From Lactobacillus sp. ESL0677 (lineage in GTDB: Bacteria > Bacillota > Bacilli > Lactobacillales > Lactobacillaceae), in assembly GCF_029392875.1 (NCBI RefSeq), contig NZ_CP113946.1, positions 1,302,001 through 1,366,000 on the forward strand: a stretch of 64,000 bases of DNA. Direction: 5' to 3'. How positions within the stretch are numbered: the first letter of the stretch is position 1; each line of letters starts with the position of its first letter. Below the pieces are notes generated by a model that worked only from the letters and a program-made list of their open reading frames with translations, was not told the origin of the DNA and did no database searches. This document shows, in pieces, positions 56,567-64,000 of this stretch. A program made the translations under genes and the position numbers.

Positions 56567-56716
56567 TTACTTAGTTTCACGATGAAGAGTTGCGTGTCTT
56601 TCAACAGGGCAATACTTCTTCAAACTTAAACGTTCCGGATGCTTACGCTTGTTTTTCTTAGATAAGTAACTTCTATCGCCACATTCGGTGCATTCCAAAA
56701 TGATGTTATCTGCCAT
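56567..56716 (-). CDS. rpmG: 50S ribosomal protein L33
   Basis: A 49-aa protein starting [19 protein letters not shown] and ending [11 protein letters not shown]. It has the N-terminal C-x-x-C pair (C9, C12), but the C-terminal pair is reduced to one Cys (KKYCPVER), so it is probably a zinc-free or zinc-poor form. Its AAGGTGG-like ribosome-binding region is in place. L33 paralogues are common in Firmicutes. Confidence 0.9.
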   Translation of the reverse strand: MADNIILECTECGDRSYLSKKNKRKHPERLSLKKYCPVERHATLHRETK

Positions 56717-56800
56717 TTCTTTCACCACCTACAATTTATTATTCTGACTGAATTATGATAGCATTTTTTAAAGACTTTTACCAGAGTTATCCTCAAATTT

Positions 56801-58894
56801 CTAATTTTTATGCAATTTAAAGTAATCTTGGACCATTGCCTTAGCCATTTGCAAGGTGTAAGAACCTTCCAAATCTGGGTCTAATCCCGGAAAGACAACC
56901 GCAACTGCTAATTTAGGATTATTCGACGGTGCGTAACCAACAAAGGTCGCATTAATTAACTCTGGCGGATTCTTCTGGTTTGGATGATCAGGATCATAAT
57001 AGAACGTTTGGGCTGTCCCAGATTTACCTGAAATTGACGGCTTAACGTTCTTCAGTTTATGAGCAGTTCCCCATGCATTAGTTCCGTGAACAACGCGCCA
57101 AAATCCTTGATGAATGACGCTTAACTCATCGGTTGTCCACGGAATCCGTAACTGCACATTAGGCTTTTTGTTATAATCAATGTAGACTTTTTTACCATTA
57201 CTTGCCGTTCGACCAACTGATTGAACAACATACGGTTGCAGACGGTAGCCGCCATTAGCAATTGTTGATACATACTGTGCCAATTGAATCGGCGTGTAAG
57301 CGTCGTAGTTACCATATGCCAAGTCAAGGACGGACCCGGACAGAATTTGCCCCTGAGCGTTAAACGACTTACCTTGAATTCCTGCGGATTCACCGGGTAA
57401 ATCAACGCCAGTCTTTTGTCCCAAGCCAAACATGTTAAAATTGCGCCGCAACGTACTAAAAGCATTGTCGGGCATACTAATAAATTGCTTAGGCACATAT
57501 TTAGCATGCACCCAATTCATTGCTAAGTGCATCATGTAAATGTTACTTGATACTTCCAGAGCTGTTTGCGCGTCAAGCGCACCAAAAGTTCCGACTGGAT
57601 AAACTGATTTCTTAATCGGAGAACCTGGTAAGTAAATTGGGGTATCAGGCAAAGTATTATTAGTAGGCGTAATTACTTTATTTATCAGGCCGCCACCGAC
57701 CATTGCTCCTTTGACAACAGACCCCATAACGTAAGTCTGGTTGATTACACCTAAGGCATTGTCAACCGTCTTATTTTTATTAGGATCGCGGCTAATTCCT
57801 GCAACAGCAAGCAAAGCACCAGTCTGCGGATTCATCGCCACAGCATATGCCCCGTTAGAATAGTGCGCTGCACCTGACCCAATAGCTGCAGCGTAAGTCT
57901 GCTTGAGTGCGTTCTGCACTTCTTTTTGGTATTTAGCATCAAGAGTCAATACCAAACTAGCTCCGGCCTGACCTGAATAAACGGACTTAGTTTGCTCAAT
58001 ATTCCCATCGGACTTAGTCCACACCTTGCTGGTCGACTTAGTTCCTCTTAACAGTGGTTCATACTCTTCTTCTAGATATGATGTTCCAACCCGATCATTA
58101 CGCGAATAACCATTAGTTAAATAATATTGTAAATTATCGCTCGGCAAACCGGCCTTTTCAGTTGAAACCGAACCAATGATACTTTGAATGGACGACCCAT
58201 TAGGATATGAACGTTGCCAGTCAGTCCCAATGCCAACTCCCGGTAAACTAGACAGGTGTTCACCGACTTCCGCAATTTCCTTATCAGTTAAGCCCTGATT
58301 TTTAATATAAATCGTTGACAGCGTATAAGCACCTGATATTTTGTTATAAATTAAAGCCGCGGTCTTTTCACGCGTCGTTAATTTCACATGCTCTTTACGT
58401 ACCTGATTATTAATCGCATTATTAATCAATTCTTCGTCTTCGGTATTGCGCACCGCTTTAGGTACCTTAGCTGTTTCCTTAGCACTGTTAGTCTTATTGC
58501 CAAGATAATAATCAATTACCTGTTGCTCTGTCGGCTTTTCATCATTAAGTCGGATGTAATAACTTAAAGCATTGGCAATGGAATATACCTGATCGGCAGT
58601 AGTTGAAGCACTTTTGGTATAAGTAATAGCATTTTGCGCCTTATTGCCGACTAAGACGCGGCCCTTGCTATCATACATAACTCCGCGCGGCACTTGACTT
58701 GATACCACGGCAGAATTAGATTTCTGCACTTCGGCCTTAAAGCGTGAGCCGTAACCTAACTGCAAATATGCTAATTGACCAATCAACGTCGCAAACAAAA
58801 CAAAAATAATTCCCAAGATAATTTTCATTCTGAGTGGTGTCGATGATTGATTCTTCGCATTAGCAGCTCCGCGATGTTTTTTAGAATATTTCAC
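56801..58894 (-). CDS. Penicillin-binding protein 2 (transpeptidase)
   Basis: A 697-aa class B PBP. One N-terminal membrane anchor (about 22-45), a PBP dimer domain (60-300), then the transpeptidase with S392-V-V-K395, S449-S-N451 and K624-S-G-T-A. It crosslinks peptidoglycan outside the membrane. The position by rpmG and the MNPQTGALLAVA motif suit an elongation-type PBP2 (PbpA/MrdA), but a division role (FtsI-like) is not excluded. Confidence 0.9.
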   Translation of the reverse strand: MKYSKKHRGAANAKNQSSTPLRMKIILGIIFVLFATLIGQLAYLQLGYGSRFKAEVQKSNSAVVSSQVPRGVMYDSKGRVLVGNKAQNAITYTKSASTTADQVYSIANALSYYIRLNDEKPTEQQVIDYYLGNKTNSAKETAKVPKAVRNTEDEELINNAINNQVRKEHVKLTTREKTAALIYNKISGAYTLSTIYIKNQGLTDKEIAEVGEHLSSLPGVGIGTDWQRSYPNGSSIQSIIGSVSTEKAGLPSDNLQYYLTNGYSRNDRVGTSYLEEEYEPLLRGTKSTSKVWTKSDGNIEQTKSVYSGQAGASLVLTLDAKYQKEVQNALKQTYAAAIGSGAAHYSNGAYAVAMNPQTGALLAVAGISRDPNKNKTVDNALGVINQTYVMGSVVKGAMVGGGLINKVITPTNNTLPDTPIYLPGSPIKKSVYPVGTFGALDAQTALEVSSNIYMMHLAMNWVHAKYVPKQFISMPDNAFSTLRRNFNMFGLGQKTGVDLPGESAGIQGKSFNAQGQILSGSVLDLAYGNYDAYTPIQLAQYVSTIANGGYRLQPYVVQSVGRTASNGKKVYIDYNKKPNVQLRIPWTTDELSVIHQGFWRVVHGTNAWGTAHKLKNVKPSISGKSGTAQTFYYDPDHPNQKNPPELINATFVGYAPSNNPKLAVAVVFPGLDPDLEGSYTLQMAKAMVQDYFKLHKN

Positions 58895-59121
58895 TTAATT
58901 CAAACCTCTCTAAACTAGAGTTATTTTAACAAAAAGCAGACGCCAATTCTATCACTAGACCATAGCTTTGGCAAAATTTTAAAAGATTAACCATGAAATT
59001 ATCGTCTACTTAACTTCAGGAATTTAGTTATCGCTAACATAATTTTATAATTTGCTTCTGTCTTGTTAATCTTTGTAATAAAATTAAGATTATAAACCAG
59101 TCTAAAAAAGGAGAAAATTTT

Positions 59122-60033
59122 ATGACACTCACATATCAAATCGGCGTTGATGCCGGCGGAACACATACCACAGCAATTGCATACGACATGCACGGGCAAG
59201 AACTTGAACGTGCTGAAGCTGGAGCTGGGCAAGTTAATACTGACTACGATAACGCCATTATTAATATTAGCAAGGCGATTAATCAGTTACTTAATCAAAT
59301 CGATGGCGATTGCCAGCGAATCTTGTGTGGCATGGCAGGGTTATCAGTCATCGGTAATGCACCGCAAGTTGCTGCCGCAATCTCTAGTAAGGTTGGCAAT
59401 TTACCGACCCGCGCAATTACTGATTCCCTTCTTGCCCTGTATAACGGTCTTGAAGGTGCAGATGGCGGCCTTGTAATTGCAGGAACTGGCTCCGTCTTCA
59501 ATGGCTTGCAAAACGGGCATATCATTACCACTGGTGGCTACGGCGCCACACTAGGTGATGAAGGATCAGGTTATGCAATTGCCTTATCTGCCTTAAAAGC
59601 AGCCTTGCTCAGTTGGGACAAACGCGAAGATAATGCCTTGATTACTATGTTTAACCGCATTTTCGAAGTTGATAATATCGTTGACGGAACCGCTAAGTTT
59701 TATCAAATGACCAATCCAGAAGTTGCCTCAATGGCTGTCGAAGTTGCCAAACTTGGCGATGAAGGCAATGCTAATGCCATCGCGGTTATTAAGGAGCAGG
59801 CTGAATTACTGGCCCGCGATATTATTATCGGCATGGATCGTTATGAAGCTCCTAAGCCAATGAAGGTAGCTTTAACCGGCTCCGTTTTGGCTAATAATGC
59901 AATGCTGCGGGGCTTTTTAGAAGACGAGGTACACTCAAAATATCCACAAGCTGAATTTTCAATTTCAAATGGTGAAAATGCCCGCGGCGTTGTCTTTGAC
60001 AAGAGTAATGATTACCGTCACTTTACAAATTAA
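59122..60033 (+). CDS. BadF/BadG-type sugar kinase
   Basis: A 303-aa ASKHA-fold ATPase of the BadF/BadG/BcrA/BcrD family. The phosphate motifs VDAGGTHTTAIAYD (N-terminal) and LVIAGTGSVFNG (about 116-127) are clear, and LTGSVLANN lies near the end. The closest kind is N-acetylglucosamine kinase. The ribosome-binding site AAAGGAGA is upstream. No partner genes are adjacent. Confidence 0.82.
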   Translation: MTLTYQIGVDAGGTHTTAIAYDMHGQELERAEAGAGQVNTDYDNAIINISKAINQLLNQIDGDCQRILCGMAGLSVIGNAPQVAAAISSKVGNLPTRAITDSLLALYNGLEGADGGLVIAGTGSVFNGLQNGHIITTGGYGATLGDEGSGYAIALSALKAALLSWDKREDNALITMFNRIFEVDNIVDGTAKFYQMTNPEVASMAVEVAKLGDEGNANAIAVIKEQAELLARDIIIGMDRYEAPKPMKVALTGSVLANNAMLRGFLEDEVHSKYPQAEFSISNGENARGVVFDKSNDYRHFTN

Positions 60034-60051
60034 ATAAATAAATTTTACTCA

Positions 60052-60084
60052 ACAAAAAAGCAGTTCTTACGAACTGCTTTTTTA
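60052..60084. terminator. Bidirectional terminator
   Basis: AAAAAAGCAGTTC-TTAC-GAACTGCTTTTTT, a perfect stem shared by the kinase gene and greA. Confidence 0.9.
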
Positions 60085-60091
60085 AGTGCAA

Positions 60092-60568
60092 TTATTCTTC
60101 TACCTTGTTAATGACAATTTCAAACTTGCCACCAGGGGTTGAAATAGTTACTTGGTCACCCTTCTTCTTGCCTAAAATGGCTTGAGCGATTGGTGAATCG
60201 TTAGAAATCTTACCGTTTAGTGGGTCAGATTCATCACTACCAACAATAGTATATGTTTCTGGATCGTCTTCACCGACTTCGGTATAAGTAACTGTCTTAC
60301 CAACAGCTACTTCGTCGGGATTAGTAGCATTAGCATCAACAACGTGAGCATACTTCAGCATTTCTTCAACAACGCTAATCCGGTCCTCAAGGTGACTCTG
60401 TTCATCCTTAGCAGCATCATACTCGGAGTTTTCGGATAAGTCACCGTATGAGCGGGCAACCTTAATTCGCTCGATTACTTCTGGACGCTTAACAACTTTT
60501 AAATTTTTAAGTTCTGCTTCAAGTTTTTCTTTTCCTTCAGCAGTCATTGGATATGATTTTTCAGGCAT
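60092..60568 (-). CDS. greA: Transcription elongation factor GreA
   Basis: A 158-aa factor with an N-terminal coiled coil (1-75) carrying the acidic tip ([12 protein letters not shown]) and a C-terminal FKBP-like domain. It rescues backtracked RNA polymerase. Full length; AAGGAG lies upstream. Confidence 0.96.
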   Translation of the reverse strand: MPEKSYPMTAEGKEKLEAELKNLKVVKRPEVIERIKVARSYGDLSENSEYDAAKDEQSHLEDRISVVEEMLKYAHVVDANATNPDEVAVGKTVTYTEVGEDDPETYTIVGSDESDPLNGKISNDSPIAQAILGKKKGDQVTISTPGGKFEIVINKVEE

Positions 60569-60641
60569 AAAATGTACTCCTTAAAGTTAAATTTTCTTTG
60601 CAATGGTCTATGATATTAATTTCCCAGCACAAAGTCAACCT

Positions 60642-63059
60642 CTAACGAATTTTTGCGCTAAGTTTATTTTCCAAATCAGCCATAATCGCACCCATTGCCT
60701 TAGTGACAATTTCATCGGTCAAAGTATCTTTTTCATTCAAGAATGTTAGGTTGTAAGCCAAGCTCTTCTTATTTTTATCAATATGAGTACCTTGGTAAAC
60801 GTCAATTACGCGTAAATTGCGCAAGTACTTACCACCATTAGCTTTAATGCTATCCTCAATTTGCTGGTTAGTAACGTCTTCGCCAACCAAAATTGACAGG
60901 TCACGCTCAATTGCAGGGAATTTTGGCGCTGGTGTCGAAACTGTCTTCGGCTCAATAATCATCGGAATGATTTCATCCAGATTTAATTCGTAACCGTAAA
61001 TTTCTGCACCATTAAGCGCCTTATCAGCCATGGTAATGGTGTGAGCAATCATCCCGATTAAACCAACATACTTGCCTTTAATGTAAATTCCAGCAGTTCT
61101 AGTTGGGTGCAAGCCCACTACGACTTCTGCCTTGTATTCAACCTCGCTTAAGTCAATGCCAATTGCCAATAGTAAGTTAGTTAATTGGCCCTTAACGTAA
61201 TAGAAATCGATCTTTTCATCTTCATGTTGCCAATTAGCAAAGTAAGTATTACCGCTGTATAGTGCTGCTAAGTGTTCGTGTTCATTGTAAGTACCACCAT
61301 CATGGTCATAAACACGCCCTTGCTCATAGAGTGCCAGTTGATTTTGCTTGCGCGCCATATTATAGCTAGCAGCATCAACTAACCCCGTCAACAAGTTTTG
61401 TCTTAAAGTTGAACGACTTGAGTTCAACGGCATTTGCACTTCAACAACTTCTTTAGGTTCCTTAGTAAAGGCAAGTGCCTTAACTGGTGAAGTCAAAGAA
61501 TATGAAATAGCTTCGATCAAGCCTTGACCTTGAGCGACCTTTTTAATCCGTCTCAAAACTGTCTCTTCTTTAGAGTAGCCACCGTGGGTTTCTGCTAAAA
61601 CTGGTTGGGTAGATTTGATATTATCATAGCCGTATAGCCGACCCACTTCTTCAACCAAGTCCGCAGGAATAGCAATGTCCCAACGTCTTGCTGGTACATC
61701 AACAGTCAAATTATCACCATCAAGTTCGGCTTTGAAGTTTAACCGGGCAAAAATATGCAAGATTTCATCACCGGAAATTTCAGTACCTAAAGTCTTATTA
61801 ATGTACGAAGCGGTTGTCTTAATTACAACTGGTTCGCGTGATTCATCGCTAGCCTTAATCACACCTTCAGCAATTGTTGCTTGGGCATTATTTCTAAGTA
61901 ACAATGCTGCCATGTCAAGTGCACGCATGGTGGCATCCCAGTTAATGCCCTTTTCATATCTGCTTGAGGCCTCGGTTCTGTTAGCGTGGCGCAAGGCTGC
62001 TTTTCTGATTAAAGTTGGGTCAAAAATAGCTGATTCCAAGATAACATCGGTGGTATCATCTTCAATTTCTGAATTAAGACCGCCCATTACCCCAGCCATC
62101 ATAACAACTCGGTCGCCATCGGTAATTACAATATCGTTTGGATCAAGGTCAACATCCTTGTTGTTCAGTAGGACTAGCTTTTCACCTTTGGTAGCCTTGC
62201 GCACAACTAATTTGCCACTCTTAAAAGCCCGAGCATCATAAGTATGCATTGGTTGACCAGTCAGCAGCATCATGTAGTTAGTCACGTCAACAACATTGTT
62301 AATTGGCCGAATACCCGCATTCCATAACCGCTTTTGCATCCATAAAGGACTGTCAGCAATTTTAACACCAGTTACCTTACGTAAATAAAATTTAGGTGCT
62401 AGTTTAGGATCGACTTCAACAGTAAAATCATTCGTCCAATCTGGACCATCAGCCTTCAAAGTTACATCTTCAACGTTAACTGGTTCATCAACAATGGCCC
62501 CAACCTCATATGCGGAACCTTCCATTGATAAGGTGTCTGCTCGGTTAGGGGTAATGTCAAAGTCAAAAATGTAATCATCCATTCCCAATGGCTCATAAGC
62601 ATCTTGACCCGGCTTAACGTCAGCATCCTCAGGAAAGACGTAAATACCATCCGTGTATTTTTCAGGAACTAAATTGTCAGCGAAGCCAATTTCCTGTAAA
62701 CCACAAATCATGCCGTTGGATTCATAGCCGCGCATCTTGCCTTTTTTAATCTTAACGTTGTCAGCAATCCTAGCGCCCGGTAAGGCAACAACAACATCTT
62801 CGCCAGCAGCAACATTTGGTGCACCACAGACAATTTGATGAGGTTCATCTTCGCCAACATCGACATGAGTCACATTAAGGTGGGTACCTTCAATTGGTTT
62901 GCAGTCAATAATATGACCAATAACCAACTTTTTCAATCCTTCTTCTGGGTGCTTAACTTCGGCAACTTCAACACCTGTGCGTGTGATTTTTTCGCCTAAT
63001 TGTTTAGGATCTTGATCTAATTTTAGAAAATCTTGCAGCCAATTATATGAAACTAGCAT
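60642..63059 (-). CDS. pheT: Phenylalanyl-tRNA synthetase beta subunit
   Basis: An 805-aa subunit of the alpha2-beta2 enzyme. It has the N-terminal tRNA-binding EMAP-like domain (40-150), the B3/B4 editing domain (about 210-380), B5 (410-475), a class II core-like domain, and a C-terminal FDX-ACB domain (about 710-805). GGAGG lies upstream. It overlaps pheS by one base (TAATG). Confidence 0.97.
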   Translation of the reverse strand: MLVSYNWLQDFLKLDQDPKQLGEKITRTGVEVAEVKHPEEGLKKLVIGHIIDCKPIEGTHLNVTHVDVGEDEPHQIVCGAPNVAAGEDVVVALPGARIADNVKIKKGKMRGYESNGMICGLQEIGFADNLVPEKYTDGIYVFPEDADVKPGQDAYEPLGMDDYIFDFDITPNRADTLSMEGSAYEVGAIVDEPVNVEDVTLKADGPDWTNDFTVEVDPKLAPKFYLRKVTGVKIADSPLWMQKRLWNAGIRPINNVVDVTNYMMLLTGQPMHTYDARAFKSGKLVVRKATKGEKLVLLNNKDVDLDPNDIVITDGDRVVMMAGVMGGLNSEIEDDTTDVILESAIFDPTLIRKAALRHANRTEASSRYEKGINWDATMRALDMAALLLRNNAQATIAEGVIKASDESREPVVIKTTASYINKTLGTEISGDEILHIFARLNFKAELDGDNLTVDVPARRWDIAIPADLVEEVGRLYGYDNIKSTQPVLAETHGGYSKEETVLRRIKKVAQGQGLIEAISYSLTSPVKALAFTKEPKEVVEVQMPLNSSRSTLRQNLLTGLVDAASYNMARKQNQLALYEQGRVYDHDGGTYNEHEHLAALYSGNTYFANWQHEDEKIDFYYVKGQLTNLLLAIGIDLSEVEYKAEVVVGLHPTRTAGIYIKGKYVGLIGMIAHTITMADKALNGAEIYGYELNLDEIIPMIIEPKTVSTPAPKFPAIERDLSILVGEDVTNQQIEDSIKANGGKYLRNLRVIDVYQGTHIDKNKKSLAYNLTFLNEKDTLTDEIVTKAMGAIMADLENKLSAKIR

Positions 63060-64000
63060 TATCTTTCCTCCTTACGGAATTGCTCTAAGAAACGGACATC
63101 ATTTGTGTAAAAGTCGCGAATATCATCAATTCCATATTTCAAAATCGCGAACCGATCCAAACCAACACCAAAGGCAAAACCACCATAGACGTTTGAATCA
63201 ACACCAGCATTTTTCAAAACATTTGGATGCACCATTCCGGCACCCAGAACTTCAATCCAGCCAGTATATTTACAAATTGCACAACCCTTACCGTCACAAT
63301 TGAAACAGGAAACATCCATTTCAACTGATGGCTCAGTAAATGGGAAGTAACTTGGGCGCAAACGTGTTTTCCGGTCTTCACCAAAGATATGTCTAGTTAG
63401 CAATTCCAAAGTACCCTTTAAGTCACCCATCGTCACGTTCTTGTCGATAACTAGCCCTTCCATTTGCATAAATTGGTGTGAGTGTGTCGCATCATCGTCA
63501 TCGCGACGGTAAACTTTACCAGGTCCGACCATCTTTAATGGTCCCTTAGAAAAGTCATGCTTTTCTAGAACACGAGCTTGGTCGCCGGAAGTTTGTGAAC
63601 GCAGTAAATCTTCAGAGTCAACATAGAATGTCGCCTGCATATCACGAGCTGGGTGATCTTTAGGTAAATTCATCATTTCAAAACAGTAATGGTCTGTTTC
63701 AACTTCTGGACCCTGAACTACTTGGTAGCCCATGCCAATAAAGTACTTTTCAAGATCATCTAAAATAATATTAATCGGGTGCTCTGAACCAATATGATTT
63801 TCCCGACCCGGCAAAGTCACATCAATCTTTTCTTTTTCAAGACGTTCTTCAACAAGTGCCTTGACAATCTCACTCTTGGCATCGTCCAACTTGTCATTGA
63901 ATAAATCACGCAATTTGTTTACTCGTTGACCAATTTCACGTCTATTTTCAGGCGCTACATCCTTCATCGAGTGCAAAATTTCGGTCAGTTCACCTTTACG
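63059..64000 (-). CDS. pheS: Phenylalanyl-tRNA synthetase alpha subunit (5' partial)
   Basis: The catalytic alpha subunit; the 314 visible residues run off the right edge at 64000, so the N-terminal part is missing. The class II core holds [15 protein letters not shown] and the Cys-rich [12 protein letters not shown]. The frame continues without a stop to the edge. Any pheS control element lies outside the window. Confidence 0.96.
   Translation of the reverse strand, partial: RKGELTEILHSMKDVAPENRREIGQRVNKLRDLFNDKLDDAKSEIVKALVEERLEKEKIDVTLPGRENHIGSEHPINIILDDLEKYFIGMGYQVVQGPEVETDHYCFEMMNLPKDHPARDMQATFYVDSEDLLRSQTSGDQARVLEKHDFSKGPLKMVGPGKVYRRDDDDATHSHQFMQMEGLVIDKNVTMGDLKGTLELLTRHIFGEDRKTRLRPSYFPFTEPSVEMDVSCFNCDGKGCAICKYTGWIEVLGAGMVHPNVLKNAGVDSNVYGGFAFGVGLDRFAILKYGIDDIRDFYTNDVRFLEQFRKEER

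Noticed and set aside
61675..62241. 188-codon frame antisense to pheT
   Set aside because: Ser-rich mirror of a highly conserved gene, with no signals of its own.

Overview
The window looks like a chromosomal segment of a low-GC lactic acid bacterium, most likely Lactobacillus in the strict sense. The evidence is an X-prolyl dipeptidyl aminopeptidase (pepX), PyrR-type pyr attenuators, a trehalose PTS operon, L27 with the HHKGGGST start, and the gene order 5-FCL/rhomboid/yqgQ/rhodanese/miaA/glnA. Species was not determined. No IS elements, rRNA or CRISPR arrays were seen. One tRNA-Arg (anticodon TCT) is present.

Layout. 0.1-8.3 kb: rplU-rpmA with an L21 leader, a YitT membrane protein, a truncated DUF2785 gene, a DUF2325 protein, a DUF2207 surface protein, tRNA-Arg, a small membrane protein plus a SAP-domain protein, and a serine hydrolase. 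8.4-9.7 kb: a PTS_EIIC_2-like transporter behind what reads as a six-segment translational attenuator with a Tyr/Phe-rich leader peptide. 9.8-14.9 kb: a malonate decarboxylase operon mdcH-A-C-DE-G with fused beta and gamma subunits and no mdcB or transporter. 15.2-18.0 kb: an OppA-like lipoprotein and a D-2-hydroxyacid dehydrogenase. 18.2-28.6 kb: a defence and accessory island. It holds a par-like type I toxin-antitoxin candidate; a silent hsdS, a tyrosine recombinase, dinJ-yafQ and a decayed antitoxin, enclosed by 123-bp inverted repeats in two opposed hsdS genes; then hsdM, hsdR and an extra half-size S gene. The hsd promoter lies between two perfect 18-bp palindromes with the same half-sites.

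28.7-36.2 kb: a Spx/ArsC-like protein, pepX, and the trehalose genes treC-treR / treB with a TreR-type operator exactly in the promoter spacer. 36.2-47.1 kb: the complete UMP pathway, pyrD, pyrR-pyrB-pyrC-carA-carB on the minus strand and pyrF-pyrE on the plus strand, with three PyrR attenuators. A lone MetQ/NlpA-like protein sits inside it. 47.1-50.7 kb: an HXXEE membrane protein, a YjeM-like amino acid transporter and an MFS transporter. 50.8-58.9 kb: glnA, a MGL-family PLP enzyme, miaA, rhodanese, yqgQ, rhomboid, 5-FCL, rpmG and PBP2. 59.1-64.0 kb: a BadF/BadG-type kinase, greA, pheT and the 5'-truncated pheS.

The regions most likely to hold undescribed biology are the aromatic leader attenuator (8.42-8.68 kb), the type I toxin-antitoxin candidate (18.25-18.74 kb), and the twin-palindrome control region of the phase-variable restriction system (28.61-28.69 kb). 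All pairings and motif matches were found by eye; no folding or database search was run.
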